From Methanothermobacter tenebrarum (GTDB lineage Archaea; Methanobacteriota; Methanobacteria; Methanobacteriales; DSM-23052): a DNA stretch of 64,000 bases. Shown here piece after piece: positions 51,550-61,031 of the stretch. Location of the stretch: positions 62,001 through 126,000 of the forward strand of contig NZ_AP025698.1 of NCBI RefSeq assembly GCF_023167465.1, given 5' to 3'. The notes beneath the pieces were generated by a model that was given only the letters and a program-made list of their open reading frames with translations, had not been told where the DNA came from and ran no database searches. Position 1 is the first letter of the stretch. The number at the start of each line of letters is the position of its first letter. A program made the position numbers and the translations under genes.

Positions 51550-52374
51550 ATGCTTACAAAGAGGATAATACCATGCCTTGATTGTGACCTGCAAGTACCC
51601 CAGGGAAGGGTGGTAAAGGGTGTTGAATTTAAACAGATAAAATATGCAGGCAACCCCGTTGAACTCGCGAACCGCTATTACGAAGACGGTGCAGATGAGA
51701 TAGTATTCCTAGATATAACAGCCTCACACGAAAGAAGAGAAACAATGATCCACGTGGTCGAGGCCACAACAGAGAATGTTTTCATACCAATCTGTGTAGG
51801 CGGGGGTATAAGAAAACCTGAAGATTTCGTTAAAATGCTTAAAGCCGGCGCCGATAAATGTTCAGTCAACACCGCCGCAATAAAAAACCCTGATTTGATC
51901 AATGAAGCTTCAGAGATCGTGGGATCCCAGGCTTGTGTCGTGGCCATCGACGCGAAAAGAAGATATGTTGAAAATCCTCGAGAATCTGCTGAAAAATTCA
52001 TAGTAGAAGTTGAAGACGGATACTGCTGGTATGAATGCAGCATTTACGGTGGCCGCCAGTTCACTGGCATCGATGCGATAGAATGGGCTGTTGAATGCCA
52101 AGAAAGGGGAGCTGGTGAAATACTTTTAACCTCAATGGACCGTGACGGTACCAAGAAAGGCTATGACATCCCCTTAACAAGGGCTGTAAGCGAAAACGTG
52201 GACATTCCAGTTATAGCATCAGGTGGTGTCGGCGAACCCGAGCACATGTACGAAGCTTTCACAGATGGTAAAGCCGACGCTGCATTAGCTGCGAGCATAT
52301 TCCACTTTAACGAGTACCCTATTCCCACCGTAAAGGAATACCTAAAGGAGAGGGGGATCCCAGTGAGACTATAA
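51550..52374 (+). CDS. hisF: Imidazole glycerol phosphate synthase, cyclase subunit
   Basis: 274 residues. TIM barrel that, with HisH, forms the imidazole ring and AICAR. The start MLTKRIIPCLDCDLQ is the family N-terminus (catalytic Asp in CLDCD) and is preceded by GGGTGA; an upstream GTG is rejected. VVAIDAKRRYVENPR carries the second catalytic Asp, and ICVGGGIRKPEDFVKM, LTSMDRDGTKKGYD and VIASGGVGEPEHM are the phosphate-binding loops. Not linked to hisG at 20.9 kb. Confidence 0.96.
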   Translation: MLTKRIIPCLDCDLQVPQGRVVKGVEFKQIKYAGNPVELANRYYEDGADEIVFLDITASHERRETMIHVVEATTENVFIPICVGGGIRKPEDFVKMLKAGADKCSVNTAAIKNPDLINEASEIVGSQACVVAIDAKRRYVENPRESAEKFIVEVEDGYCWYECSIYGGRQFTGIDAIEWAVECQERGAGEILLTSMDRDGTKKGYDIPLTRAVSENVDIPVIASGGVGEPEHMYEAFTDGKADAALAASIFHFNEYPIPTVKEYLKERGIPVRL

Positions 52375-52391
52375 AAGGGGTTTTGGTGGGG

Positions 52392-53270
52392 ATGCAAAAA
52401 GACTTCAAGATCAAGGCAAAGGAATTCGACCTTGAAGCTACAATGTACAGTGGCCAGACGTCCCAACCCCCATGGCACCCCAATGGAGGAGGCTATAACG
52501 AACTTTTAACAGTAAACAATAAACCTTCCCTTATAACAATAAAACAAGCAGACGACAAACTCCACATAACCATAGAAGCACATGAAAAAATACCATTATA
52601 CAAGGTTAAAGAGAGGATAAATCACATTTTTGATCTTAAATTTAACATTGAAGAATTTTATGACTTTTTATACTCTCATCCTCCCCTCGATTCTGTAATA
52701 GATTATTCAAGGGGGCTTAGACTCTTCCTTGCCAAGGACGTCTTTGAGTGTATTATTTCATCCATAGCCTCGGCAAATTGCTCAATAAAACGTTGGACCA
52801 ATGCAATAAACCATATAAAGAGGTCCTGGGGGCGAGGATACCAGTTCTCAAAGGGGATATTTTATAGTTTCCCCACGCCAACCATTCTAGCCGGCCTAGA
52901 TGATAACAGCTTGCGTTCAGCTGGTGTGGGATACCGTGCCAGTTACATCATAAGAACCTCTAGGATGATCTCAAGGATACCAATTAAAGATTTGAAGAGA
53001 ATGGACTATGATAGGGCATTTAATATACTCCTAAAGTTGCCAGGTGTTGGGCCAAAGGTCGCGGATTGCATACTACTTTATGGTTTCAGGAAACTTGAAG
53101 CCTTCCCTGTTGATGTATGGATCCAGAGGATAATGAAGCATCTCTTCAGTGTCGATGATAAAAAGTTAAGGGATTTTGTAAAGGACGAGTTCAATGACTA
53201 TGCTGGTTATGTGCAATTATATCTTTATAATTATGCCAGAAAATCTGGGATACTTGAGGGTGTCCAATGA
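52392..53270 (+). CDS. 8-oxoguanine DNA glycosylase (OGG1-like)
   Basis: 292 residues. HhH-GPD superfamily: hairpin and catalytic Lys in LLKLPGVGPKVADCILLYGF and catalytic Asp in FPVDVWIQRIMKHLF, both matching OGG1 rather than AlkA or Nth. The N-terminal domain and the CSIKRWTNAINHIKRSWG helix fit too. It excises oxidised guanine and nicks the strand. ATG chosen over an upstream TTG. Overlaps the next gene by 4 bp (ATGA). Confidence 0.85.
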   Translation: MQKDFKIKAKEFDLEATMYSGQTSQPPWHPNGGGYNELLTVNNKPSLITIKQADDKLHITIEAHEKIPLYKVKERINHIFDLKFNIEEFYDFLYSHPPLDSVIDYSRGLRLFLAKDVFECIISSIASANCSIKRWTNAINHIKRSWGRGYQFSKGIFYSFPTPTILAGLDDNSLRSAGVGYRASYIIRTSRMISRIPIKDLKRMDYDRAFNILLKLPGVGPKVADCILLYGFRKLEAFPVDVWIQRIMKHLFSVDDKKLRDFVKDEFNDYAGYVQLYLYNYARKSGILEGVQ

Positions 53271-53773
53271 TAAAAGAAACTATCCAAGAATTCAAGGAGA
53301 AATGTCTTGTATCCTACAAGAGGCTTCTCAGATCATTGGATGAGAAATATTGTTGGAGGTGCCCTCAACGGGTCACCCGCGACAAGATAGGGTGTAGAGA
53401 AGCTGATGCATGGATTAGGATGAAAAAGGCCCTCGATGATAGTATAAGATCTTATATACGGGAGGAGATGGGAGATGAATACCTTGACAAGATCATTCAA
53501 AGGATCCATGAAAGAAACCTTGAACCCAAAATTTTAATCATAAAGGGTCCCAAAGTCAATGAGTTCCTAATAGTTAAAGAGAAATCCTCAGGATTTAAAA
53601 AGGGTGAAAAAGTAATAATAGATGACAAGATTCTTAAAGTGGAAGATGTGGAAAAAGGTTATATCAGGACAACCAGAGGATCCTATCCCCCCTATAGGAT
53701 CCACGGAACCCTCCTGGACACCATCAACAAGGAACATCCAATCTATGAATACATCAAGGGGATAATACGCTAA
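53267..53773 (+). CDS. Hypothetical protein translationally coupled to the glycosylase
   Basis: 168 residues. N-terminal half has a cysteine cluster, EKYCWRCPQRVTRDKIGCRE, that could bind zinc or iron-sulfur, then ADAWIRMKKALDDSIRSYIR. The C-terminal half is a beta-rich domain (KILIIKGPKVNEFLIVKEKS, GEKVIIDDKILKVEDVEKGY). Family not recognised. The ATGA overlap suggests a role alongside the repair enzyme, but nothing in the sequence proves it. Confidence 0.7.
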   Translation: MIKETIQEFKEKCLVSYKRLLRSLDEKYCWRCPQRVTRDKIGCREADAWIRMKKALDDSIRSYIREEMGDEYLDKIIQRIHERNLEPKILIIKGPKVNEFLIVKEKSSGFKKGEKVIIDDKILKVEDVEKGYIRTTRGSYPPYRIHGTLLDTINKEHPIYEYIKGIIR

Positions 53774-53786
53774 GGGGAGATGACTT

Positions 53787-54959
53787 ATGGATACTGATGA
53801 GATAATTAAACTTGAAAAAAAGTATATCATGCAAACTTATTCTCGCCAGCCCATCGTCCTATCACATGGTAAAGGGGCTCGCGTCTGGGACATAGAAGGT
53901 AATGAATATATTGACTGTTTCGCGGGGGTTGCAGTGAACAGTATCGGACATGCACATCCAAAGGTTGCCCTAGCCATCTGTCACCAAGCCCAAAAACTCA
54001 TACACTGTTCCAACATATACTATAACAAGGAACAGGTAGAATTAGCCAAATTACTCACCTCCATATCACCCCACGACAGAGTATTCTTCGCAAATAGTGG
54101 CGCGGAGGCGAACGAGGGCGCTATAAAACTTGCAAGAAAATATACTGGTAAAGGTGAGATAATAGCCGCTGAGAATTCATTCCATGGTAGAACACTAGCC
54201 ACTGTAACAGCAACCGGACAAGACAAGTACAAAGAACCATTCAAACCACTACCCCCAGGTTTCAAACATGTACCCTATGGTGATATCCAAGCCATGGCAA
54301 ATGCAATCACAGATGACACTGCAGCCATACTCCTAGAGCCCATCCAAGGCGAAGGAGGAGTAGTCGTCCCACCAGAAGGCTACCTAAAAGACGTTCAAGC
54401 ACTTGCAAGAGAAAATGATATCCTTTTCATCCTAGATGAGGTTCAAACAGGCTTTGGAAGGACAGGGGCCATGTTCGCATCAGAACTTTTCGGCGTACAA
54501 CCTGATATAACAACAGTAGCCAAGGCAATGGGGGGAGGCTACCCTATAGGCGCCGTACTAGCAAATGAGAGGATAGCATCAGCATTTAAGGCTGGAGATC
54601 ATGGATCAACATTCGGAGGCAACCCATTGGGTTGTGCAGCTGCCATAGCAGCCATAGAAGTTATAATAGGTGAGAATCTAGTAGAGAACGCCAAAAAATT
54701 AGGTGAATACTTTAAAGGGCGCTTAGAATATTTAATGGACAAATATGATATTATAGAAGATGTCAGAGGCCATGGCCTAATGTTAGGCGTTGAACTCGGG
54801 ATGAAATGTGATAAAATAGTTGATGAAGCGAGAAAAATGGGCGTGCTCATAAATTGTACAGCCGATAATGTTATAAGACTCGTACCACCACTAATCATAA
54901 AAAAAGATGAAATAGACAAGGTTGTCGAAGTCCTAGATAATATCTTCGCCACGATCTAA
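53787..54959 (+). CDS. argD: Acetylornithine aminotransferase
   Basis: 390 residues of class III PLP aminotransferases. Landmarks: GNEYIDCFAGVAVNSIGHAH, VFFANSGAEANEGAIKLARK, FHGRTLATVTATGQDKY, LLEPIQGEGGVVVP, LDEVQTGFGRTG and the PLP lysine in TTVAKAMGGGYPIGAVL. Works in arginine synthesis and, in many archaea, may also act on succinyl-diaminopimelate precursors; the neighbours lysA and dapF make that dual role plausible. Ends overlap a convergent NUDIX gene by 27 bp. Confidence 0.92.
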   Translation: MDTDEIIKLEKKYIMQTYSRQPIVLSHGKGARVWDIEGNEYIDCFAGVAVNSIGHAHPKVALAICHQAQKLIHCSNIYYNKEQVELAKLLTSISPHDRVFFANSGAEANEGAIKLARKYTGKGEIIAAENSFHGRTLATVTATGQDKYKEPFKPLPPGFKHVPYGDIQAMANAITDDTAAILLEPIQGEGGVVVPPEGYLKDVQALARENDILFILDEVQTGFGRTGAMFASELFGVQPDITTVAKAMGGGYPIGAVLANERIASAFKAGDHGSTFGGNPLGCAAAIAAIEVIIGENLVENAKKLGEYFKGRLEYLMDKYDIIEDVRGHGLMLGVELGMKCDKIVDEARKMGVLINCTADNVIRLVPPLIIKKDEIDKVVEVLDNIFATI

Positions 54960-55340
54960 AAATTGCTGGAAGGCACTAAGCCAAGGAGAAACTCTAAGAT
55001 TGCCCATTTCACCCATTCCAACCCATTTAGACGCCTCATGTTCATCACTTAGGCTTAGAATACCAGCCTCCACCTTAACATGGAAGATAATATTCACAGA
55101 CACCTTAAAGGGAAACTCTTGTTGAAACGCCCCAAGAACCCTAATAGGAGACACTATAAGACCCGTCTCCTCATAAACTTCCCTCTCTAGTGCTTCGTCA
55201 AGGGTCTCGCCATCTAACAGTTTACCCCCCGGAAGCTCCCATAATCCAGGGTTCGTCCTGGAACCAGCCGCCCTTTTAACTACTAATATCCTATCATCCT
55301 CTAGTATAAAAGCCCTAACAACAGGTATGAATGGTTTCAT
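54933..55340 (-). CDS. NUDIX hydrolase (MutT-like)
   Basis: 135 residues. The Nudix box is complete: GGKLLDGETLDEALEREVYE followed by ETGL, preceded by RTNPGLWELPGG. The length and PGLWELPGGK resemble 8-oxo-dGTP diphosphatases, which would complement the OGG-like glycosylase 2 kb away. Other nucleotide substrates cannot be excluded. Divergent from lysA with only 36 bp between starts. Confidence 0.87.
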   Translation of the reverse strand: MKPFIPVVRAFILEDDRILVVKRAAGSRTNPGLWELPGGKLLDGETLDEALEREVYEETGLIVSPIRVLGAFQQEFPFKVSVNIIFHVKVEAGILSLSDEHEASKWVGMGEMGNLRVSPWLSAFQQFLDRGEDII

Positions 55341-55376
55341 CTTCCCAAAACCTCCAAAAAAATTATAGGTGGTACC

Positions 55377-56660
55377 ATGTTAAATGTAGAAGTTAATAGT
55401 AAAGGACATCTGTTAATTGGTGGAGCAGATGCAGTGAAACTCGCCGAAGATTATGACACACCATTATACGTCATAGATGAAAGGCGAATAAGAGAAAATT
55501 ATCAAAGACTCCACAAGGCCTTCACAAGATACTATCCCAACTTCCAAATATTATATGCTTGCAAGGCAAATACTAACCTTACGATTCTAAGGATACTTGA
55601 AGACGAAGGTAGTGGAATCGACGCCGTCTCCCCCGGCGAAATATACATGGCCCTGCTCGCAGGTTTCAAACCCGAAAAAATCCTATACACTGGTAATAAT
55701 CTTAGAGATGATGAAATACTCTTCGCAGTCGAATCAGGGACCATGATAAACATCGACTCAAAATCGCAGCTTTTAAGACTCTCAAAGATAACAGATCCAG
55801 AAAATGTTAAAATATCATTTAGGATAAACCCCATGGTAGGCGCTGGACACCACGAACACTGCATAACCGGGGGAGAACTTAGCAAATTCGGTATAAGAGA
55901 AGACGAAGCCGCTAAAGTTTACAATTTAGCCCAAGAACTCGGTTTCCAACCGATAGGAATCCATGCACATATAGGCTCGGGGATACTCGACCCAGAACCC
56001 TTCATGTTAGCCGTTGAAAAACTCATGGACATAGCAGGCAAAGTATCAAAGGCCACAGGGGTGGAATTCGAATTCATAGATTTTGGCGGCGGCCTTGGCA
56101 TACCATATCACCCAGATGAAAAACCATTAGACATTAAAGAGTTCGCTGAGAAGATAACAGGCCTCTTCATGGAAAAATTAGAAGAACATTCCCTTGGAGA
56201 ACCTGCCATGTACCTTGAACCTGGAAGATACATAGTGGGGGATGCCGCCTGCCTATTAACGAGGGTTAACACTATAAAAGAAGGTTACAGGAAGTTTGCT
56301 GGTGTTGATGCAGGTTTCAACACCCTAATAAGGCCCGTAATGTATGGTTCATACCATCATATAATCGTGGCAAATAGAGCAGATGAAAAACCAGTAGAAA
56401 AGATTGATATAGCAGGGAATCTATGCGAATCAGGCGACCTCTTTGCAAGGGACAGAAAGCTTCCAAAACTCAAAGAAGGAGACCTACTAGCAATATCAGA
56501 TGCTGGTGCATACGCGTTTTCCATGGCATCACAATACAATTCAAGACCTCGACCAGCTGAAATCCTCGTGAAAGATGGTGAAGCCGAGATCATAAGGAAA
56601 AGAGAAGACTTCTCAGACCTTATAAACAAACAGGTTATACCCCCAAGACTCCTAAAATAA
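55377..56660 (+). CDS. lysA: Diaminopimelate decarboxylase
   Basis: 427 residues. Last step of lysine synthesis. PLP lysine in LYACKANTNLTILR, substrate and cofactor loops GSGIDAVSPGEIYMA, RINPMVGAGHHEHCITGGEL, IGIHAHIGSGI, EFIDFGGGLGIPY, EPGRYIVGDAA and the catalytic Cys in NLCESGDLFARDR. TAGGTGGTACC ribosome site. Followed by dapF in the reverse order of the pathway but same strand. Confidence 0.95.
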   Translation: MLNVEVNSKGHLLIGGADAVKLAEDYDTPLYVIDERRIRENYQRLHKAFTRYYPNFQILYACKANTNLTILRILEDEGSGIDAVSPGEIYMALLAGFKPEKILYTGNNLRDDEILFAVESGTMINIDSKSQLLRLSKITDPENVKISFRINPMVGAGHHEHCITGGELSKFGIREDEAAKVYNLAQELGFQPIGIHAHIGSGILDPEPFMLAVEKLMDIAGKVSKATGVEFEFIDFGGGLGIPYHPDEKPLDIKEFAEKITGLFMEKLEEHSLGEPAMYLEPGRYIVGDAACLLTRVNTIKEGYRKFAGVDAGFNTLIRPVMYGSYHHIIVANRADEKPVEKIDIAGNLCESGDLFARDRKLPKLKEGDLLAISDAGAYAFSMASQYNSRPRPAEILVKDGEAEIIRKREDFSDLINKQVIPPRLLK

Positions 56661-56675
56661 TAACAGGTGGACAGA

Positions 56676-57539
56676 ATGCCAAGGATGATACTATTTTCTA
56701 AAATGCACGCCCTAGGCAACGACTATATAATCGTGGATGAGAGTAGAGCAGAATGTATAAGCGAGGATGAGAAACCAGATTTTGTATCAGAAGTCTGTCA
56801 GCGAAGATTCTCCATCGGAGCCGATGGTGTCATATTCATAGAACCCCCAACAGGAGAAGGTGATATAAGGTTCAGGGTGTTTAATGCTGATGGAAGCGAA
56901 GCTGAAATGTGCGGTAATGGTATAAGATGCTTTGCCAAGTTCGTATATGATAATGCCATCATAAGAAAAAAGAAACTCAAAATAGAAACCCTCGCAGGCC
57001 TCAAAATTGTTGATTTAAACATTAATCAGGGGATGGTGGTCTCTGCACGTGTAGACATGGGACTTGCAACCTTCAAAACAGCTGAAATACCGATGAAATC
57101 AACCAAGGACGAATTCATAGAAGAATACCTTGAAGTTGATGGCCAGAAGATAAAACTCACAACAGTCAATGTGGGTAATCCACATGCGATCATATTTGTG
57201 GATGACCTGGAATCCGTGGACCTGGAAAGACTCGGACCCCTCATAGAAAATCATCACGTTTTCCCAGAAAGGATCAATGTACATTTCGTTGAAATACTAG
57301 ACCCATCAGAGATTAGTATGATTACATGGGAGCGTGGCGTTGGACCTACACTAGCCTGTGGAACAGGCGCCACAGCAACGGTTATTGCAGGTAACAGGAT
57401 AGGAAGACTAGATGAGGAAGTCCTTGTTCATCTTCCTGGTGGTGAACTTAAAATCCAAGTTTACAAAATGGACAATAAAATAGGCGCCTATATGGAGGGT
57501 GATGCCATCCTAGTATTTGACGGTATACTATCATGGTAA
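56676..57539 (+). CDS. dapF: Diaminopimelate epimerase
   Basis: 287 residues. Cofactor-free racemase with two catalytic cysteines, EAEMCGNGIRCFAKFVYD and GVGPTLACGTGATATVIAG; FSKMHALGNDYIIVD and VNVGNPHAIIFVDD are conserved. Supplies meso-DAP for LysA. ATG with AGGTGG ribosome site chosen over an upstream GTG. Its stop overlaps a convergent methyltransferase gene by 9 bp. Confidence 0.95.
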   Translation: MPRMILFSKMHALGNDYIIVDESRAECISEDEKPDFVSEVCQRRFSIGADGVIFIEPPTGEGDIRFRVFNADGSEAEMCGNGIRCFAKFVYDNAIIRKKKLKIETLAGLKIVDLNINQGMVVSARVDMGLATFKTAEIPMKSTKDEFIEEYLEVDGQKIKLTTVNVGNPHAIIFVDDLESVDLERLGPLIENHHVFPERINVHFVEILDPSEISMITWERGVGPTLACGTGATATVIAGNRIGRLDEEVLVHLPGGELKIQVYKMDNKIGAYMEGDAILVFDGILSW

Positions 57540-58118
57540 TATGGCGGTTATAACCACTATATCCTCATAGAAGAACCTCTCAGATGCTGTGATCTCCACA
57601 TAGAATCCCATATCCTCCAATTTTTCTATTGTCTTTTCTATGTTTGAAAGTGATGACTGCACCATCTGGACCATCCCACCACCCCTGAGGTGACCTTTAA
57701 CTTCCTTGATAAACTTGTCTATTATCCTTCTACCATCCTCTCCCCCATCCCAGGCCTTGTCGATGATCTCACCTGTCAGATCCTCATCCGAACTTGGAAG
57801 ATACGGTGCATTAAATAATATAACATCAAATTTTTCGCCTTTAACAGGTTCGAAAAGATCCCCCTGTAATGTTCTTATCCTTGCATTGTTGATTTCGGCG
57901 TTTTTCGCCGCACATTCAACAGCATGGGGGTTTATATCGGTGGCCGTTACATTAGCCTTTTCAGCGGCGACTATAGCCACTAGACCAGTCCCAGTCCCGA
58001 TTTCAAGGACTTCATCACCCTCCCTTACCCTAAGGTTATCTGCGAGTAAAAATGTGTCCTCTGCCGGGGCGTAAACGTTTTCACATACCCGAATTTTAAA
58101 GTTCTTGTATTTTATCAT
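57531..58118 (-). CDS. HemK2/Mtq2-like protein glutamine methyltransferase
   Basis: 195 residues. SAM loop VLEIGTGTGLVAIVAAEKA, VTATDINPHAVECAAKNAEI and the catalytic tetrad as FNAPYLPSSD (usual NPPY). The short form without an N-terminal domain matches archaeal and eukaryotic HemK2, which methylates the GGQ glutamine of release factor aRF1; lysine methylation has also been reported for homologues. It lies 24 bp after rsmA in a translation operon, supporting the assignment. Confidence 0.85.
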   Translation of the reverse strand: MIKYKNFKIRVCENVYAPAEDTFLLADNLRVREGDEVLEIGTGTGLVAIVAAEKANVTATDINPHAVECAAKNAEINNARIRTLQGDLFEPVKGEKFDVILFNAPYLPSSDEDLTGEIIDKAWDGGEDGRRIIDKFIKEVKGHLRGGGMVQMVQSSLSNIEKTIEKLEDMGFYVEITASERFFYEDIVVITAILP

Positions 58119-58142
58119 GGCTGATCCCTAGGCTTAGGGGGG

Positions 58143-58958
58143 CTAGGAGATTACCCTCTTAAGTTCATTTGAAATCTTAAGAATCTCCTCAGCGGTTAGA
58201 GTGAAAACCCTTTTCTCCAATAATCTAGGATCTATAAGCTCCACTATTTTCCTCGGATCCGCATCAGCACTTATCTCATGGAATGATTCGATAAGGGCAT
58301 TCCGGGCCTTTTTCCTTTTATGTTGGAAGAGGGCCCTGCAAGTCCTTTCAAATATTCCATTAATCTTCCCCTTCGGGGTTAATTTCAAAATGACAGAATC
58401 AACCTTTGGCGGGGGTAAAAAGGCACTTCTCGGAACATAATCTAGGATCTCGATATCGGCCATAAAATATAAGGCTACTGAAAGGCGTGAATAATCCTTG
58501 GTCCCTGGTTTGGCGATCATTCTCTCTGCAAACTCCCGCTGGTACATTAAAATGCCAAAATCAAAATCATATTCAAGTAACTTGAAGGTTATGGGTGATG
58601 ATATCTTATAGGGTAGATTCGACACTATCTTGTTAAAGTACGGAAAATCTATTTTCAAGGCGTCGCCTATGATTAATTCAACATTCTCATAATCCTTTAA
58701 CCTGTCTTTTAATATTGTGGCGATCCTTTTATCCTTTTCAATGGCTATAACCTTACCCGCACGTGAAGCTAGGGGGATTGTAAGGGTTCCAATCCCAGGG
58801 CCGATCTCCAGGATAGTGTCATCATCCTTTAAATCGGCATAGGATAATATTTTCTGCCTTTTAGAATCGTCGATAAGGTAATGTTGACCTAACCTTTTAT
58901 TTAGACGGATATTATAATCTTTTAGGATCTTTTTAGTTTCAGTTGCTAGATTCTTCAT
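58143..58958 (-). CDS. rsmA: 16S rRNA dimethyladenosine transferase
   Basis: 271 residues. KsgA/Dim1 family that dimethylates two adenines at the end of 16S rRNA. RLGQHYLIDDSKRQKILSYA, ILEIGPGIGTLTIPLASRAG, VIAIEKDKRI and the active-site SNLPYKISSPITFKLLEY are all typical. ATG overlaps the previous stop by one base (TAATG), so it is coupled to the DUF655 gene. Confidence 0.95.
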   Translation of the reverse strand: MKNLATETKKILKDYNIRLNKRLGQHYLIDDSKRQKILSYADLKDDDTILEIGPGIGTLTIPLASRAGKVIAIEKDKRIATILKDRLKDYENVELIIGDALKIDFPYFNKIVSNLPYKISSPITFKLLEYDFDFGILMYQREFAERMIAKPGTKDYSRLSVALYFMADIEILDYVPRSAFLPPPKVDSVILKLTPKGKINGIFERTCRALFQHKRKKARNALIESFHEISADADPRKIVELIDPRLLEKRVFTLTAEEILKISNELKRVIS

Positions 58959-59548
58959 TATTTCCTTGATTCCACCCTTTTTCTGGGCGGTCTTGTGAAA
59001 AGTACGTATTTCCTTTTACCCCTTTTCGCCTTATCAACATCTAATTCCATGAGAACCCTCTTAACTAATAATTTAACCGGGTCAGCTAACATTGGAACCC
59101 TCTTTTTAATATCCTCAAAGCTTTCGAATTTTTTCTCTTCACGCGCCTTGAGGATGTCCCACATGTGCTTTTTACCAATCCCTGGTAACAGTTCTAATTG
59201 GTGGAGTCTCGTGCTTATGGGTCCTGCCTCGTTGAAGAATTTGACGAACTTTTCCTCATTTGATCTTATAATCTCTTCGATGACATAGGGTAATTCAACC
59301 CTTGCCGTGGCTGTTAATTCGTTGTGACGGAGTCGCCTGTTTATCCTAGCTATCTTATCCCTTTTACCCTTCCCTATATAGACTTCCTCGTGGATTTCAA
59401 GGTCCACGCCAGGTTTTGGTGTTAATTCGAGGAGTGTGAACTCGTCCTTGCCTATGGCCTGGGCTACTGGTCTTCTTTTAAAGCCGCCTAGGCCTTCGCT
59501 CACATACCCCAATGGGAGATAGTCTAGGATGATGGCATACTCTTCCAT
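58958..59548 (-). CDS. DUF655 putative RNA-binding protein
   Basis: About 196 residues. N-terminal EYAIILDYLPLGYVSEGLGG, KPGVDLEIHEEVYIGKGKR (S1-like beta part) and a helix-hairpin-helix, LHQLELLPGIGKKHMWDIL, then a basic end. These are the features of DUF655, always found between rpoF and rsmA in archaea; RNA or DNA binding is expected. The ATG is chosen, a TTG three codons upstream is the alternative. Confidence 0.9.
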   Translation of the reverse strand: MEEYAIILDYLPLGYVSEGLGGFKRRPVAQAIGKDEFTLLELTPKPGVDLEIHEEVYIGKGKRDKIARINRRLRHNELTATARVELPYVIEEIIRSNEEKFVKFFNEAGPISTRLHQLELLPGIGKKHMWDILKAREEKKFESFEDIKKRVPMLADPVKLLVKRVLMELDVDKAKRGKRKYVLFTRPPRKRVESRK

Positions 59549-59574
59549 AAGACCCAACTCAAAATTTTGGTGTA

Positions 59575-59910
59575 TTATCTGTACTTTTCTATTATTTTCA
59601 GGATATTCTCAAAATCCTCATTTTTTATAGGTATCCTTTCTTTGGCGAATATTAAACGCACATCCGCAACATCCTCGGGCATGAGATCTGCAAGTCGGAC
59701 TGCATGCTTCTTTTTTATATTAGGGAGTTTCATAAGTTCTTCTATTAATTTATGCGCATCCTCGGGGCCTATCTTGGAGAATTTACTGACATGTTCTAGT
59801 GCAAGATTCTGTTCATAGGTGAATTCGTGTTTCTCTGCGAATTTTTCTAGGATTACTTTAACTTCTGCCATGGGCACAGGTTCTGTTTCAAGGATCTTCT
59901 TCCCTATCAT
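59575..59910 (-). CDS. rpoF: RNA polymerase subunit F (Rpo4/Rpb4)
   Basis: 111 residues. Pairs with Rpo7 to form the RNA polymerase stalk. TEPVPMAEVKVILEKFAEKH, LEHVSKFSKIGPEDAHKLIE, LMKLPNIKKKHAVRLADLMP and EDVADVRLIFAKERI are typical. GAGTGAT ribosome site. Placed 6 bp after L21e and before DUF655, the standard archaeal order. Confidence 0.95.
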   Translation of the reverse strand: MIGKKILETEPVPMAEVKVILEKFAEKHEFTYEQNLALEHVSKFSKIGPEDAHKLIEELMKLPNIKKKHAVRLADLMPEDVADVRLIFAKERIPIKNEDFENILKIIEKYR

Positions 59911-59916
59911 AATGGA

Positions 59917-60204
59917 TCACTCTTGTAATTGGAGATGTTCTGGTCTTACGATGAGTTTTTTATCCTTTTTACCATCTTTTATTGCCACGACATAGGATTT
60001 TCCCATTTTATCAATTACTCTCCCTGTTTTGCCATGGAATCGTGGGTGTGGCTGTCCCCTGTGTATGCTAGGGTCTATTATTATATGCACAAGGTCATCT
60101 ACTTGGAAGTCTTGTATTTTTCTTGTTATAGGATTTGTCCGGCCTCTTTTCGGCTTTTGTAGCTTGTATCTTGTTTTGCTCCTGAAACCTTTTGATCTTT
60201 TCAT
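59917..60204 (-). CDS. rpl21e: 50S ribosomal protein L21e
   Basis: 95 residues, basic. SKGFRSKTRYKLQKPKRGR, DLVHIIIDPSIHRGQPHPRF and HGKTGRVIDKMGKSYVVAI are conserved L21e blocks. Strong GGAGGTTTATCA ribosome site and a TATA-like ACTTATATGA about 40 bp upstream, so a promoter of its own. In relatives pus10 lies directly upstream; here element remnants and a small membrane gene separate them. Confidence 0.97.
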   Translation of the reverse strand: MKRSKGFRSKTRYKLQKPKRGRTNPITRKIQDFQVDDLVHIIIDPSIHRGQPHPRFHGKTGRVIDKMGKSYVVAIKDGKKDKKLIVRPEHLQLQE

Positions 60205-60317
60205 GTTGATAAACCTCCATGATCTTGAAAAAACTAGGTGATCATATAAGTAACTTGATTTTATTTATCTTCTTACCTAAATATTTTCCGTTCTCTCTAC
60301 TTTTGGAATATCTGAAA

Positions 60318-60490
60318 CTACTATGTGGAGGAAATTTCCAGCCTTCCAATTTTCATTGACAGACTTTTTTGAAGGAATGGATACCCTCCCACATTTTCAA
60401 GGCTCTTAATGGGATATTCCAACCACCCACAGTCCCCCTATAGGCTTTGAAATCACATTTTGAGCACTTAAAGATTGTATACGGTTGGAC
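60318..60490 (-). pseudogene. TnpB C-terminal zinc-ribbon remnant
   Basis: The minus strand reads IFKCSKCDFKAYRGTVGGWN then IPLRALKMWEG, clearly the second cysteine pair and the RDxxGAxNIxLRAL segment of TnpB, with the catalytic RD changed to RG. Downstream the sequence runs to a GTAGTTTCAG close to the right-end 10-mer. Frames are interrupted upstream. Dead IS605-type element pointing toward L21e. Confidence 0.7.
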
Positions 60491-60719
60491 TTAACCCCAT
60501 GGGGGGATTGTAGGCGTGATTAACATAAACCTTAATGTCTTTTTAACTTCGCTTTATAAGACTGTAGTAATTCTGGCAACGGAGCCTACCATTCACCTCC
60601 GCAGAATAACGGATTGGCTCTCCGGTTTCAATTAAATCTCCTAGGATGTCCCCCTATTGAAGGTTTCTTTAGCAATTTTTAGGGTCGTTCACCTCCAATC
60701 ATGCTCAGCATACTCTTCT

Positions 60720-60892
60720 AAGTTTATCAGCGGGGAAAACACCCCCAAGGAGGGGAGATGAATATATAAACTATGGGGGGGAGATTACAAGTATACGGGA
60801 CCTGGACAGTCCCCCCAGACCATGAAGGAACCCCCCCTCTAGATGGTATACCGGCAACTCCTCATCATCGAAGCACCCTGGGGGTAGTTCAC
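60720..60892 (+). mobile_element. TnpB 3-prime tail and right end remnant
   Basis: Plus strand: LSAGKTPP at the left, then TGPGQSPQTMKEPPLDGIPA-like frames, TPHH, and EAPWG-stop, ending GAAGCACCC...GGGGTAGTTCAC. This matches 22690-22864 closely in order and sequence. Lies head to head with the TnpB remnant on the other strand. With it, this fills the 800-bp gap between L21e and the small gene at 61032. Confidence 0.5.
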
Positions 60893-61031
60893 AGTTTTTT
60901 TGTCTCCTTTTTCCAACTGCTGGCCCTTCTTCTGGGTTTTCTCCTCTTTTATGGGTATTGGATAAAATTTCTTTTTTGGGCAATGATATTTATGGTAGGG
61001 AATATAGATGTGATATGAGAGGTGAATGAAT

